64,000 nucleotides of DNA from an uncultured Nocardioides sp. (GTDB taxonomy: Bacteria; Actinomycetota; Actinomycetes; Propionibacteriales; Nocardioidaceae). The notes beneath the pieces are model-generated. The model did no database searches. It was not told the DNA's origin and saw only the letters and a program-made list of their open reading frames with translations. The position numbers and the translations under genes were made by a program. This document shows, one piece after another, positions 9,154 to 22,129 of this stretch (the stretch's first letter is position 1; each line of letters opens with the position of its first letter). Location of the stretch: NCBI RefSeq assembly GCF_947488515.1, contig NZ_CANKZF010000001.1:124001-188000 (forward strand), read 5' to 3'.

Positions 9154-9954
9154 TCACAGCACCGGCATGTCGTAGAAACGGCAGATCCCGCCGAACTCGT
9201 CGACCTGCAGGCTGGCGCCCCCGACGAGGCATCCGTCGACGTCCGCCTTCTCCATGATCCCGCCGACGTTGGCGGCCTTGACCGACCCGCCGTAGAGGAT
9301 CCGCAGGCCGTCGGCCGCACCGTCGCCGTGCACCTCGCGGACGCGCTCGCGGATCGCCGCGCAGACCTCCTGCGCGTCGTCCGGGGTCGCCACCTCGCCC
9401 GTGCCGATGGCCCAGACGGGCTCGTAGGCGACCACGAGGCCCGCGACCTGCTCGGCGGTGAACCCGTCGAGCGAGCCGTCGAGCTGCGTGAGCGTGAACG
9501 GCACGTGCTCGCCGGCCTGGCGTACGTCGAGACCCTCCCCGACGCACACGATCGGGGTCATCCCGGCGTGGAGCGACTTGTGGGCCTTCGCGTTGACCAG
9601 CTCGTCGGACTCGTTGTGGTACATCCGGCGCTCGCTGTGCCCGACGACGACGTAGGAGCAGCCGAGCTTGGACAGCATGGCCGCGGAGATCTCGCCGGTG
9701 TAGGCGCCGTTGTCGTGGACGGAGACGTCCTGGGCGCCGTAGCCGATCGACAGCCGGTCGCCGTCGACCAGCGTCTGCACCGAGCGCAGGTCGGTGAACG
9801 GCGGCACCACGACGACCTCCACCTTGCTGAAGTCGTGGCGCTTGTCCGACAACGTCCAGGCGAGCTTCTGGACCGTCACCACCGCTTCCTGGTGGTTGAG
9901 GTTCATCTTCCAGTTGCCCGCCATCAGCGGCGTGCGATTCGTCTTCTCGGCCAC
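9154..9954 (-). CDS. tpiA: Triosephosphate isomerase
   Basis: Interconverts dihydroxyacetone phosphate and glyceraldehyde-3-phosphate. The 266-residue TIM barrel has the catalytic Lys in [10 protein letters not shown] (K16), the electrophilic His in VVGHSERR (H106) and the catalytic Glu in [12 protein letters not shown] (E178), plus the [10 protein letters not shown] phosphate-binding loop. The GTG start lies 2 nt after the pgk stop codon, so the two are translationally linked in a gap-pgk-tpiA operon. Confidence 0.97.
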   Translation of the reverse strand: MAEKTNRTPLMAGNWKMNLNHQEAVVTVQKLAWTLSDKRHDFSKVEVVVVPPFTDLRSVQTLVDGDRLSIGYGAQDVSVHDNGAYTGEISAAMLSKLGCSYVVVGHSERRMYHNESDELVNAKAHKSLHAGMTPIVCVGEGLDVRQAGEHVPFTLTQLDGSLDGFTAEQVAGLVVAYEPVWAIGTGEVATPDDAQEVCAAIRERVREVHGDGAADGLRILYGGSVKAANVGGIMEKADVDGCLVGGASLQVDEFGGICRFYDMPVL

Positions 9955-9956
9955 GG

Positions 9957-11171
<1,215 letters not shown>

Positions 11172-11174
11172 CGG

Positions 11175-13281
<2,107 letters not shown>

Positions 13282-13285
<4 letters not shown>

Positions 13286-13938
13286 GCGCCGGGATGAACG
13301 GGACCGGCGACCTGGTCCTCGACCACGTCAGCTACCAGCCCGGTCCCCTCCTGCTCGACGACGTCTCCGTGACGTTCGAGGCCGGCCGCGTGACCGCGTT
13401 GTCCGGGCCGAGCGGTTCGGGCAAGACGACGCTGCTCTCGATCGCCGGCGGTCTGGTCGCCCCGAGCACGGGCGCCGCGACGTACGACGGCCGCGCGACG
13501 TGGCAGGGCGACGGCGACCCGCCCCCCGAGATCGCCTTCGTGCTCCAGGTCTACGGCCTGGTCCCCATCCTGTCCGCCCGCGAGAACGTCGCCATCGCGC
13601 TGCGCGCCCGCGGCACCTCGTGGACCGACGCCTCCGACCGGGCCGAGGCGGCGCTGGCCCGCTTCGACATCGCCGACCTCGGCGACCGCCAGGTCGAGGA
13701 GCTCTCCGGCGGGCAGCTGCAGCGCGTGGCCTGCGCCCGCGGCCTGGTGGTGGGCGCGCCCGTGCTGCTCGCCGACGAGCCGACGAGCGAGCTCGACCAG
13801 GGCAATGTCGGCGTCGTCCTCGACGCCCTGCGCGCCGAGGCCGAGCGGGGATGCGTCGTCGTCATCGCCACCCACGACCCCGCCATCGTCGAGCTCGCCG
13901 ACCACCACGTCGCGATCGACGAGGGTCGGATCGCATGA
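13282..13938 (+). CDS. ABC transporter ATP-binding protein, second subunit
   Basis: Second ATPase of the operon, 218 residues, the usual LolD length. Walker A GPSGSGKTT is at about 42-50, then ELSGGQLQR as signature, [12 protein letters not shown] as Walker B plus D-loop, and ATHDPAIV as the switch-His segment. The start overlaps the preceding stop and the stop overlaps the following permease start, both as ATGA. The pairing of two different ATPases with two different permeases suggests a heteromeric exporter in which each ATPase may prefer one permease. Confidence 0.88.
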
Positions 13939-16160
13939 CCTTGCGCGTCGTGGCCGGGTGGTGGGCCCGGCGGGGCACCCACCTGCCCGTCGCGGCCGCC
14001 ATCGCCGTGGTCACCGCGGCCACCGTGCTCGCCGACGCCGGCGGCAGGCCCGCCCTCCTCGTGCCGCTGGTCGTGCTCGCAGCCGGGGTGCTCCCCGGCG
14101 CCGGCCTCGCCCTCGGTGCGGCGCGGCGGCAGGAGGCGGCGCTGCTGCGACTGCACGGCCGCCGCGGCGTGCGCTGGGTGACCGCGCTCGTCACCGAACC
14201 GATGCTGACCGCCGTCCTCGGCGGCGCGGTGGGCGCGGCGGTGCCGCTGGCCCTCGGCGCCGAGGTCGCGTCCCCGGCGCTGGTCGCCGCGGTGTGGCTC
14301 CTCGCCTCGGCCACGGTCGTCACCGCGATGGTGGTCGCGCTGCGCGGACCCCTGACCGAGCTGCTCCGCCCCGCCGGTGCCGAACGGGCGCGCCGCGCCA
14401 GCGCCCTCGCCGCCCTCGTGCCCGTGGTCGTCGCGGTGGCCGCGGTCGTCGCGCTGCTCCGCCGCTCCTCGACCGCCCCCGACGCGTGGGCCTTCACCGC
14501 CCCCGTGGTGGTGGGCCTGGCCGCGGGCCTGCTGGCGACCGCGGTGGTGCGGCTGGTCGCGAGCCGGCTCGCCCGGCGTCCCGGCCTCGGGCCGTCGCTC
14601 GCCGGCCACCGCCTCGCGCTGCCGCGGGCCGCGACCGGTCTCCCCGTCCTGGTCGGCTCGGCCGTGCTCCTCGGCTGCGCCGCCAACACGGCGCTCGCCG
14701 TCCACGACTGGACGCGCGACACCTCGCTCGTGACGTCCGCGACGCCCCTCGTGGTGCCGTACGACGGCCCTGCCGACGGCCTGCTCGAGGCGACCCGCGA
14801 GGCCGACCCGGACGGCCAGTGGCTGATGGCGGCGATCCGGGTCCTGGAGGATGACCGGCCGATCTCGCGTCGGGTCTACCTCGACACCGCCCGCTACGAG
14901 CGGGTCGTCGGTGACAGGCTGGCGGGGACCGCCGCCTCCGACGGCTCCGCCGAGGTGTCCGGCCTCGGCGACGCTGCCGCCGCGACCGATCCCGAACCGG
15001 TCACCACCGGACGCCGCATGACCGTCCGCCTCGACCTCGCGGGCTCCCGCCCACGCCCCCTGCGCCTCGACGTGCTGACGGTGAGCCCGTCCGGGTCGGG
15101 CCGCCAGACCGTCTTCGCCCGGCCGACGCCGGGGACGCCGACGACGGTGTCCGCCGACCTGGTCCGGTGCGAGACCGGCTGCCGGGTGACCGGGATGGAG
15201 GTCGCCATCGGCGCCCCCTGCAACGACGACACCTGGGCCCAGCCCTTCTGCCAGCGGCCGGCCCTCACCCTGACCGAGCTCGACCTCGGCGGTCTCGACC
15301 TGCTGGCCCGCCCGTGGGTGTTGGCCGAGCCCGACGAGCGGCCGCCGGGCGAGGTCGCGTCCACACCCGGACGGCTCCGGGTCCGGCCGAGCAGCGCCGG
15401 GACCAGCTACCTCGCCACCGACAGGTCGCCCTGGGCCACGCCGGTCCTCGCCACGAGCAGCGTGGAGTGGCCCGACGCGCCGGAGGCGCCGACCACCGGC
15501 GGCATGGCCCGTCCGGCCCGCGTCCTGGCGACCGCCGACGCCCTGCCCGTGGTGGGCGCGGCGGGCACGGTGCTCGACCTGCCGACCTCCGTGGTCCCGG
15601 GCACCGGTGCCGTGGCGCGCGCCGAGCCGCTGGTCCTCGCTCGTGCCGACACCCCCGACAGCGTGCTGGCCCAGGTCGGCACGCCCCGTCAGGGCTCCGA
15701 GCTCGCGCGCGAGGTCGTCGAGGCCGCCGACGACGGGGTTGCGAGGCGGTTCGCGCTGCTCGCTGCCGGCGGCGCGCTGCTCGGGCTGCTGGCGGTCGTG
15801 CTGCCGGCCGCGAGGCTGCGACGCGAGCGCACCCACGAGCGCGCGGTGCTGCGTCTCGTCGGCGTACGCCGGTCCGACCAGCACGCCGCCGGCCGCCTGC
15901 AGGTCGTGGTGATGGCGCTCGCGGCCGGCCTGGCGAGCGTCGCCGCGACGCTGCTGGTCGTCTCGACCCTCTCCGACGCCCTTCCGGTGCTGGCCGCCGG
16001 ACCAGGCCAGCTCCCCCTCGACACCGGGCCCCGTGTCCTCGCGCTCGTCCTGGCGGGCACCGTCGCGACCGGGCTGGCAGGGCTCACCACCTGGTGGACC
16101 GGCCACGTCCCCGACCGCGCCAGCCTCCCGGCCCGGCTGCGTGAGGAGGTGACGACATGA
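13935..16160 (+). CDS. FtsX/MacB-like permease, shorter paralogue
   Basis: A 741-residue integral membrane protein. It starts directly with hydrophobic segments (LPVAAAIAVVTAATVLADAG onward) and has a large extracytoplasmic domain between about residues 260 and 600. C-terminal membrane helices follow, bracketing RLRRERTHERAVLRLVGVRR, the cytoplasmic loop typical of FtsX permeases. The extracytoplasmic domain shares DPDGQWLMA and a Cys-pair segment (RCETGCRV) with the next permease (DPDGRWLMA, PCERGCTV), so the two are paralogues. Compared with its partner it lacks the N-terminal extracytoplasmic region. Substrate unknown. Confidence 0.8.
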   Translation: MTLRVVAGWWARRGTHLPVAAAIAVVTAATVLADAGGRPALLVPLVVLAAGVLPGAGLALGAARRQEAALLRLHGRRGVRWVTALVTEPMLTAVLGGAVGAAVPLALGAEVASPALVAAVWLLASATVVTAMVVALRGPLTELLRPAGAERARRASALAALVPVVVAVAAVVALLRRSSTAPDAWAFTAPVVVGLAAGLLATAVVRLVASRLARRPGLGPSLAGHRLALPRAATGLPVLVGSAVLLGCAANTALAVHDWTRDTSLVTSATPLVVPYDGPADGLLEATREADPDGQWLMAAIRVLEDDRPISRRVYLDTARYERVVGDRLAGTAASDGSAEVSGLGDAAAATDPEPVTTGRRMTVRLDLAGSRPRPLRLDVLTVSPSGSGRQTVFARPTPGTPTTVSADLVRCETGCRVTGMEVAIGAPCNDDTWAQPFCQRPALTLTELDLGGLDLLARPWVLAEPDERPPGEVASTPGRLRVRPSSAGTSYLATDRSPWATPVLATSSVEWPDAPEAPTTGGMARPARVLATADALPVVGAAGTVLDLPTSVVPGTGAVARAEPLVLARADTPDSVLAQVGTPRQGSELAREVVEAADDGVARRFALLAAGGALLGLLAVVLPAARLRRERTHERAVLRLVGVRRSDQHAAGRLQVVVMALAAGLASVAATLLVVSTLSDALPVLAAGPGQLPLDTGPRVLALVLAGTVATGLAGLTTWWTGHVPDRASLPARLREEVTT

Positions 16161-19100
16161 TCCGGGTGGCGCTCGACGGCCTGCGGTCGCGCTCCCTGCT
16201 CTCGCTCGGCACCCTGCTCCTGCTGGTGGTGGCACTGGGCTCGGCGGTGCTCGGACCGTCGTTCGCCGCCGCCGTCGGCAACGCGTACGCCATCACCCGC
16301 CTCGAGGAGGAGCGCAACGTCCTGACCGGGCGCACGTGGGAGGTCCGGCCGAGCGGCGCCGTCGACGACCCCGGCGCCCTGCTCGACGACACGCTCGCCC
16401 AGCTCGTCCTGCCGGAGGACCAGCACGCGGCCACCGCCCAGCTGGAGACCAGCCGGGTGCTCGCCCCGGGCGCGCTCGGCGAGGTGATGCTGATGGCGAA
16501 GCCCGACGCGTGCGCGCACCTCGACCTCGAGGGCCGCTGCCCCGCCGCGCCGGGCGAGGTGGCCGTGCTGGCCGGGGACGCGGAGGAGGACCGCCACGAG
16601 ATCGGCGACCGGATCGAGCTGGGCGAGCCGTTCGGCACGCTCACCCTCGTCGGCACCTACGCCTACCCCTCGGGCCCGAGCGTCTCGTCCGGGCGGCGCG
16701 AGGCGCTCGAGGACTTCTGGTTCGAGCCGGGCCGGCTGGCGTCGGTCCCGGCCACGGTGCGCCCGGGACGACAGGTCACCGACATCGCCCGGCAGCCGGC
16801 GCCCTACCTCGTCGCTCCCGACCAGCTCGCCGGGCTCGCACCGAGCCTGCTCCTGGTCCGGGTCGACAGCCGCATCGACGTACCCACCGACCTGGACGCC
16901 GCCGACCTGCCGGCGCTGGCCGAGCGTGCCGCCGCCGACCCGGCGCCGCAGCAGCTCGCGGTGGGCACCGCCGCCGAGATCTCCAACAACGACCTCGACG
17001 GCATCGTCGCCGACGTCGAGAGGGAGCGGCGCTCCGCGCTCCTCGCGGTCACGCCGGCCGTGGTCTCCCTCGTCCTCGTCGCCCTCGCCCTGCTGAGTCG
17101 CCTGACCTCGGCAGCGGGCGAGCTGCGGGTCCCCGACCTGGCCCTGGCCTCGCTCCGCGGCGCCGACCGCCGGCGGACCTGGCTGCTGGCGCTGAGCGAG
17201 CCGCTGCTCCTCGTCGCCCTGGCGGTGCCGGTCGGCGTCGCGGGCGGCGTGGCCCTCACCTGGGCGCTCGTGCGCGCGTGGTTGCCCGCCGGGCTGCCGG
17301 TCCCGGTGCCGGCGTACGCCGTGCTCGCGTGCGTCGCCGTCGTCGCATGCGCCATCGCGGTCTGCGTCGTCTCGACCCGGGCGGTCCTCGCCCGCAGCCT
17401 CGCCGACCAGCTGAGCGGCCAGGCCCGGCCCCGCCCGGCTGGTCGGCTCGCGGTGCTGGTCGCCTTGGCGCTGGTGGCGCTGACCCTCGTCCTCGTGGTC
17501 GCCGCCCTCACCCGGCCGGCCGGCGGCGCCACCGACGCCGCCGACCTCGTGCTGCCCCTGCTGATCGCCGCCGTCCTGGGGCTCGCCGCTGCCACCGGCA
17601 CCCGCGCGGCTGCGCGGGCGCTGGCCCGCCGACCGGCGCGTGGTGTCGCGGGCTTCCTGGCCGTGCGAGCCGTCGCGCGCCGCTCGGTCGGGACGCTCGT
17701 CGTCCTCCCCCTGACCATCGCGATCGCCGTCGTCACCTTCGGCGCCGGCACCTTCGACGCGGCCGGCGCCTGGCGGGCCAGCGTGGCCGCCACCCAGGCC
17801 CCGGCCAGCACGGTCTGGTCGAGCGAGCTGCCGATGAGCGAGGCGGTGGCCCTCACCCACCGCCTCGACCCCGACGGCCGGTGGCTGATGGCCACGGGCA
17901 CCTGGAACGCCCAGGACGGCGTCTACGTGGTCGCCGACGTGCCGCGGCTGCCGACCGCCTCGCTGTGGGACCCCTCGTGGACGCCGGGGCACGGCGTGGA
18001 CGACGTCGTCGACCTCATCACCCGGCCGCCCACACCCCCGCTGACCGGCGCACGCCTCCGGATGGACCTGACCGTGCCCCGCGCCGCCGGGGAGGTCACC
18101 GTCGAGATGCGGATGCGCACCGCGGGCGGCGACACGTTCAACGCGTACGTCGGACCGTTCGGTCCCGGCACCCCCACCGCCACCGAGCGCGTCCCGTGCG
18201 AGCGCGGCTGCACGGTCGAGGGCCTCGCCCTAGCCGGACCGGCCGGCCTGCCCACCGAGCTCTCCGGGGACTACGTCGTCGGTCCGCTCGAGGCCGACGG
18301 CACCGATGCCTCCGACGTGCTCACCCGCGGCGACTGGCACCTCGTCGACGAGGGTGTCACCCAGGCCGCGCAGGACGTGCAGGTCGACGGCAGCGGCCTC
18401 GTCGTCACCGCCGACGGGACCGGCAAGGCTGCCCTGACGTCTGGCATGGGGGGCCTGCGTCCCGTCGTGGCGGGCCGGGAGGCCGTGGACCGCCTCGGAC
18501 GCGTCGCCGCGGGCGCCGCGACCTCGACCGTCGGCGGTCCCCCGCCCTCCGAGGCCGTGCTGGTCGCGGAGAGCGTGCCCTTCCTCGGCCCCGAGGGCGT
18601 GCTGATCGACTACTCCGTCCTGACGACCAACCGCACGGTCTTCGAGGAGGAGTTCGAGGTCCGCCTCCTGGCAGCGGCCGACACCCCCGACCAGGTCACG
18701 ACCGCGCTGGCGGGGCAGGGTCTGGCCGTGGAGCGCGTCTACTCCCAGGAGCGCGAGCGCCTCGACGGGACGGCGTACGCCCTGGCCCTGCGCCTCTACC
18801 TCGTCGCGTCGGTGCTCGTGCTGCTGATGGCGGTGGCCGGCCTCGTGGTCACCACCGCGATCCAGCTGCCGGGGCGCCGGATGGACGCCGCCGCGCTGAG
18901 CGTCGTGGGCGTACGACGCCGCTCGGTGCTGTCGTCGGTGGCCGTGGAGCAGGTCGTGGTGCTCGGCGCCGCAGCCGTCGCGGGCCTGCTGGCCGGTGCA
19001 GCCGCGCAGCTCATCGTGCTGGGTCGGATCACCCTGGGGCAGGTCGAGGAGGCCTCGTGGCCACGGGTGGTCGCGCGGATCGATCCTGTGCTGCTGAGCG

Positions 19101-19207
19101 GCACCGCGCTGGTCGTGGCCGTCCTGCTCGGGACGGTCGCGCTGCTGAGCGCCTGGGCGACCGTTCGACAGGCCCGCGGGGCATCCCTGCGGGAGAAGGC
19201 CCGCTAG
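16157..19207 (+). CDS. FtsX-like permease, long paralogue
   Basis: The 1016-residue last gene of the operon. An N-terminal helix (SLLSLGTLLLLVVALGSAVL, about 13-32) is followed by a first extracytoplasmic domain. Next come a helix bundle around 290-480, a second extracytoplasmic domain carrying DPDGRWLMA, and a C-terminal bundle with AALSVVGVRRRSVLSSVAVE, the FtsX-type coupling loop. This two-domain MacB-PCD/FtsX duplication is typical of large actinobacterial lipoprotein-release-type permeases. It overlaps the preceding gene by ATGA. Role inferred only: export, or movement of envelope substrates. Confidence 0.83.
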   Translation: MIRVALDGLRSRSLLSLGTLLLLVVALGSAVLGPSFAAAVGNAYAITRLEEERNVLTGRTWEVRPSGAVDDPGALLDDTLAQLVLPEDQHAATAQLETSRVLAPGALGEVMLMAKPDACAHLDLEGRCPAAPGEVAVLAGDAEEDRHEIGDRIELGEPFGTLTLVGTYAYPSGPSVSSGRREALEDFWFEPGRLASVPATVRPGRQVTDIARQPAPYLVAPDQLAGLAPSLLLVRVDSRIDVPTDLDAADLPALAERAAADPAPQQLAVGTAAEISNNDLDGIVADVERERRSALLAVTPAVVSLVLVALALLSRLTSAAGELRVPDLALASLRGADRRRTWLLALSEPLLLVALAVPVGVAGGVALTWALVRAWLPAGLPVPVPAYAVLACVAVVACAIAVCVVSTRAVLARSLADQLSGQARPRPAGRLAVLVALALVALTLVLVVAALTRPAGGATDAADLVLPLLIAAVLGLAAATGTRAAARALARRPARGVAGFLAVRAVARRSVGTLVVLPLTIAIAVVTFGAGTFDAAGAWRASVAATQAPASTVWSSELPMSEAVALTHRLDPDGRWLMATGTWNAQDGVYVVADVPRLPTASLWDPSWTPGHGVDDVVDLITRPPTPPLTGARLRMDLTVPRAAGEVTVEMRMRTAGGDTFNAYVGPFGPGTPTATERVPCERGCTVEGLALAGPAGLPTELSGDYVVGPLEADGTDASDVLTRGDWHLVDEGVTQAAQDVQVDGSGLVVTADGTGKAALTSGMGGLRPVVAGREAVDRLGRVAAGAATSTVGGPPPSEAVLVAESVPFLGPEGVLIDYSVLTTNRTVFEEEFEVRLLAAADTPDQVTTALAGQGLAVERVYSQERERLDGTAYALALRLYLVASVLVLLMAVAGLVVTTAIQLPGRRMDAAALSVVGVRRRSVLSSVAVEQVVVLGAAAVAGLLAGAAAQLIVLGRITLGQVEEASWPRVVARIDPVLLSGTALVVAVLLGTVALLSAWATVRQARGASLREKAR

Positions 19208-19233
19208 CTTCTCCGGGGGTCCTCCGGGGCCGG

Positions 19234-20220
19234 TCAGCCCTCGTCGGCCAGCATCTCCGGGGTCAGCGACGACTCCGTGTCGGGGATGCCGAGGTCCTCG
19301 GCGCGCTTGTCGGCCATCGCCAGCAGGCGCCGTATGCGGCCGGCGATCGCGTCCTTGGTGAGCACCGGCTCGTGCAGCTGGCCGAGCTCCTCGAGCGAGG
19401 CCTGCTTGTGCTCGAGACGGAGGTGTCCGGCCTGGCGGAGGTGGTCGGGGATCTCCTCGCCGAGGATCTCCAGGGCGCGCTCCACGCGCGCACCGGCGGC
19501 CACGGCGGCGCGGGCCGAGCGGCGCAGGTTGGCGTCGTCGAAGTTGGCGAGGCGGTTGGCGGTGGCGCGGACCTCGCGCCGCATCCGGCGCTCCTCCCAG
19601 GCCATCAGCGACTCGTGGGCGCCGAGCCGGGTCAGCAGCGCGCCGATCGCGTCGCCGTCGCGGATTACCACGCGGTCCACGCCGCGCACCTCGCGCGCCT
19701 TGGCGGAGATGCCGAGGCGGCGGGCGACGCCGACGATCGCGAGCGCGGCCTCGGGGCCGGGGCAGGTGATCTCGAGCGAGGACGAGCGGCCGGGCTCGGT
19801 GAGCGAGCCGTGCGCGAGGAAGGCGCCGCGCCACGCGGCGACGGCGTCGCAGCCACCACCGCTCACGACGGCCGGCGGGAGGCCACGCACGGGTCGGCCG
19901 CGGTTGTCGAGCAGGCCGGTCTGGCGGGCCAGCGCCTCGCCGTCCTTGGTGACGCGCACGATGTAGCGGCTGCCCTTGCGGATGCCGTTGCCCTGCACCA
20001 TCACCACGTCGGACGGGTGGCCGTAGACCTCGGAGATGTCCTTGCGGAGGCGGCGTGCCGCGGCGCCGGTGTCGAGCTCGGCCTCCACGACGATGCGGCC
20101 GCTCACGATGTGCAGGCCGCCGGCGAAGCGGAGCATCGAGGCGACCTCGGCCTTGCGGCAGCAGGTCTTGGTGATCTGGGTGGAGGCGAGCTCTGCCTTC
20201 ACCTGTGCCGTCATAGCCAT
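19234..20220 (-). CDS. whiA: DNA-binding protein WhiA
   Basis: WhiA (DUF199), a transcription factor for sporulation septation in Streptomyces and linked to cell division in other Gram-positives. The 328-residue protein has the degenerate LAGLIDADG homing-endonuclease-like N-terminal domain (for example [15 protein letters not shown]) and the C-terminal helix-turn-helix region (PEMLADEG at the end). The start at [12 protein letters not shown] is chosen because that is the conserved WhiA N-terminus; an upstream in-frame Met would add 18 unrelated residues. It is last in the reverse uvrC-rapZ-yvcK-whiA block. Confidence 0.96.
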   Translation of the reverse strand: MAMTAQVKAELASTQITKTCCRKAEVASMLRFAGGLHIVSGRIVVEAELDTGAAARRLRKDISEVYGHPSDVVMVQGNGIRKGSRYIVRVTKDGEALARQTGLLDNRGRPVRGLPPAVVSGGGCDAVAAWRGAFLAHGSLTEPGRSSSLEITCPGPEAALAIVGVARRLGISAKAREVRGVDRVVIRDGDAIGALLTRLGAHESLMAWEERRMRREVRATANRLANFDDANLRRSARAAVAAGARVERALEILGEEIPDHLRQAGHLRLEHKQASLEELGQLHEPVLTKDAIAGRIRRLLAMADKRAEDLGIPDTESSLTPEMLADEG

Positions 20221-20289
20221 GGGGCGAATCCTGCCACGTAGGTCAACGACCCTCGGCGGGAACGGTCGAGCCACCCGCGCAGGCGTGAT

Positions 20290-21258
20290 TCAGGCCTCGT
20301 CCACGACCTTCCTGAACGCCTCCGCAAGCCGGTCGGGGTCGTGGCGCGGCTCGCCCGGGACGGCGATGTCGGCGACCACCAGACGGGCTCCACGGTCGGC
20401 CACGTCCTTCTCCAGCCGGGCCTGGTCGTCCGCGATCGAGGAGGCGTCGACGAGCACCGCGTGGACCGTCAGGTCGGGCGCGTGCTCGAACAGGGCGGCG
20501 AGGTGGTCGGCGGGACCGAAGCCGGTCGTCTCCCCCGCCTGCGCCTCGAGGTTGAGGACCACGACGAGCCGCCCGGCGGTCTCGGCAAGGGCACGACGGA
20601 GCCCGGGCACCATCAGGTGCGGGATCACCGAGCTGAACCACGACCCCGGACCGAGCACGACCCACTCGGCGGCGAGGATCGCGTCGACGGCCTCCGCACA
20701 GGCCTGCGGGTCCTCCGGGACGAGGGCGACGGACTCGATGCGGCCTCCCGTGGTGGCGACCTCCACCTGGCCGCGTACGACGGTGACGGCCTCGGGGTCG
20801 GCCTCCCCGGCGCCCCGGACCCGCGCGGTGATGTCCATCGGCGTCGTTGCCATCGGGAGCACGCGACCGTGGGCGCCGAGGAGCCGCCCGACCCAGTCGA
20901 GCGCCCGCACCGGCTCACCCATCAGCTCCCAGAGCCCGACGATCAGCAGGTTGCCGACGACGTGGCCGTTCATCTCGCCCTGGCCGGCGAACCGGTGCTG
21001 CAGGACGTCGGCCCAGGTGCGGCCCCACTCGTCGTCGCCGCAGAGCGCCGCGAGCGCCATCCGCAGGTCGCCCGGCGGGAGGACGCCGAACTCGCCGCGC
21101 AGCCGGCCGGACGAGCCGCCGTTGTCGGCGACGGTCACGACGGCGGTCAGGTCGTCGATCGTGAGGTCGTCGTGGAGCCGGCGCAGCGCCGACAGGGTGG
21201 CGAACAGCCCGTGTCCGCCGCCGAGGGCCACGGCAGCCTGGGCGGTGTCGCGGGCCAC
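20290..21258 (-). CDS. yvcK: YvcK/CofD-like UDP-GlcNAc-binding protein
   Basis: Member of the YvcK (gluconeogenesis factor, CofD-fold) family, 322 residues; in Bacillus and mycobacteria these proteins bind UDP-sugars and affect carbon use and peptidoglycan synthesis. The N-terminal ALGGGHGLFATLSALR is the phosphate-binding loop; VTVADNGGSSGRLRGEFGV and PPGDLRMALAALCGDD are family hallmarks, and VLGPGSWFSSVIPHLMVPG is in the C-terminal half. GTG start, 1 nt after the rapZ stop codon. Confidence 0.95.
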   Translation of the reverse strand: MARDTAQAAVALGGGHGLFATLSALRRLHDDLTIDDLTAVVTVADNGGSSGRLRGEFGVLPPGDLRMALAALCGDDEWGRTWADVLQHRFAGQGEMNGHVVGNLLIVGLWELMGEPVRALDWVGRLLGAHGRVLPMATTPMDITARVRGAGEADPEAVTVVRGQVEVATTGGRIESVALVPEDPQACAEAVDAILAAEWVVLGPGSWFSSVIPHLMVPGLRRALAETAGRLVVVLNLEAQAGETTGFGPADHLAALFEHAPDLTVHAVLVDASSIADDQARLEKDVADRGARLVVADIAVPGEPRHDPDRLAEAFRKVVDEA

Positions 21259-21259
21259 G

Positions 21260-22126
21260 TCACTCCCTGCCGAGGTCGCGGTGGGAGGTGCTGACGTCGT
21301 AGCCGGACTCGCGGAGGAGCCCGGCGATGGCCTCGGTCATCGCGACGCTGCGGTGCTTGCCACCCGTGCAGCCGATGGCGACCTGCATGAACCGCTTGCC
21401 CTCGGCCAGGTAGCCCTCGGCGACCGTCGTGAGGACGGGGAGGTACTGCTCCAGGAACCGGCCCGCGCCGGGCTGGGAGAGCACGTAGTCCGACACCTCG
21501 GGGTCGCGACCGTTCTGCGGGCGCAGCTCGGGGACCCAGTGCGGGTTGGGCAGGAAACGCATGTCGGCCACCCAGTCGGCGTCGACGGGGATGCCGTACT
21601 TGAAGCCGAAGCTGATGACCGTGACCTTGAGGCGCGTCGTCGCGGCCGTGCCGAACAGCTCGGCGATCCGGTCCTGGAGCTGGTGGACGTTGAAGTTGGA
21701 GGTGTCGAGCAGCACGTCGGCGTCGCCGCGGATGTCGGCCATCACGCCGCGCTCGCGCTGCAGACCGTGGAGCAGGCGCCCCCCACCCTGGAGGGGGTGC
21801 GGCCGGCGGGCAGCCTCCTGGCGGCGCACCAGCACCTCCTCGGTCGCCTCGAGGAAGAGCAGCGTCGTGGGGCGGCCGGTCACCGGCTGGTGGCGGTTGG
21901 CCTGCAGGGAGTCGAAGAACGAGCCCGACCGGACGTCGACCACCACCGCGATCGGCTGGTGGATGCCGCGGCTGTCGTCGACGAGGCGCACGACGTCGCG
22001 CACCAGCGTCGGCGGGAGGTTGTCGACGACGAAGTAGCCGAGGTCCTCGAGCTCCTTGGCTGCCGTGCTGCGACCGGCGCCGGTCATGCCGGTGACGATC
22101 ACGAGCTCGCCGGGCGTGGGTTCCAC
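21260..22126 (-). CDS. rapZ: RNase adapter RapZ / nucleotide-binding protein YvcJ
   Basis: P-loop ATP/GTP-binding protein of the RapZ/YvcJ family, 288 residues. In E. coli RapZ guides RNase E to the GlmZ small RNA; the actinobacterial function is less defined. The P-loop is GMTGAGRST (13-21), with Arg where classical Walker A has Lys, as is normal for this family. SFGFKYGIPVDADWVADMRF and the C-terminal IGCTGGKHRSVA are strong signatures. The GTG start lies 3 nt beyond the uvrC stop, so uvrC, rapZ and yvcK form a tightly packed operon. Confidence 0.95.
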   Translation of the reverse strand: MEPTPGELVIVTGMTGAGRSTAAKELEDLGYFVVDNLPPTLVRDVVRLVDDSRGIHQPIAVVVDVRSGSFFDSLQANRHQPVTGRPTTLLFLEATEEVLVRRQEAARRPHPLQGGGRLLHGLQRERGVMADIRGDADVLLDTSNFNVHQLQDRIAELFGTAATTRLKVTVISFGFKYGIPVDADWVADMRFLPNPHWVPELRPQNGRDPEVSDYVLSQPGAGRFLEQYLPVLTTVAEGYLAEGKRFMQVAIGCTGGKHRSVAMTEAIAGLLRESGYDVSTSHRDLGRE

Positions 22127-22129
22127 TCG

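Noticed and set aside
19201-19233. Terminator between the ABC operon and whiA
   Set aside because: The CTCCGGGGGTCCTCCGGGG sequence is a direct repeat and does not fold into a convincing stem.
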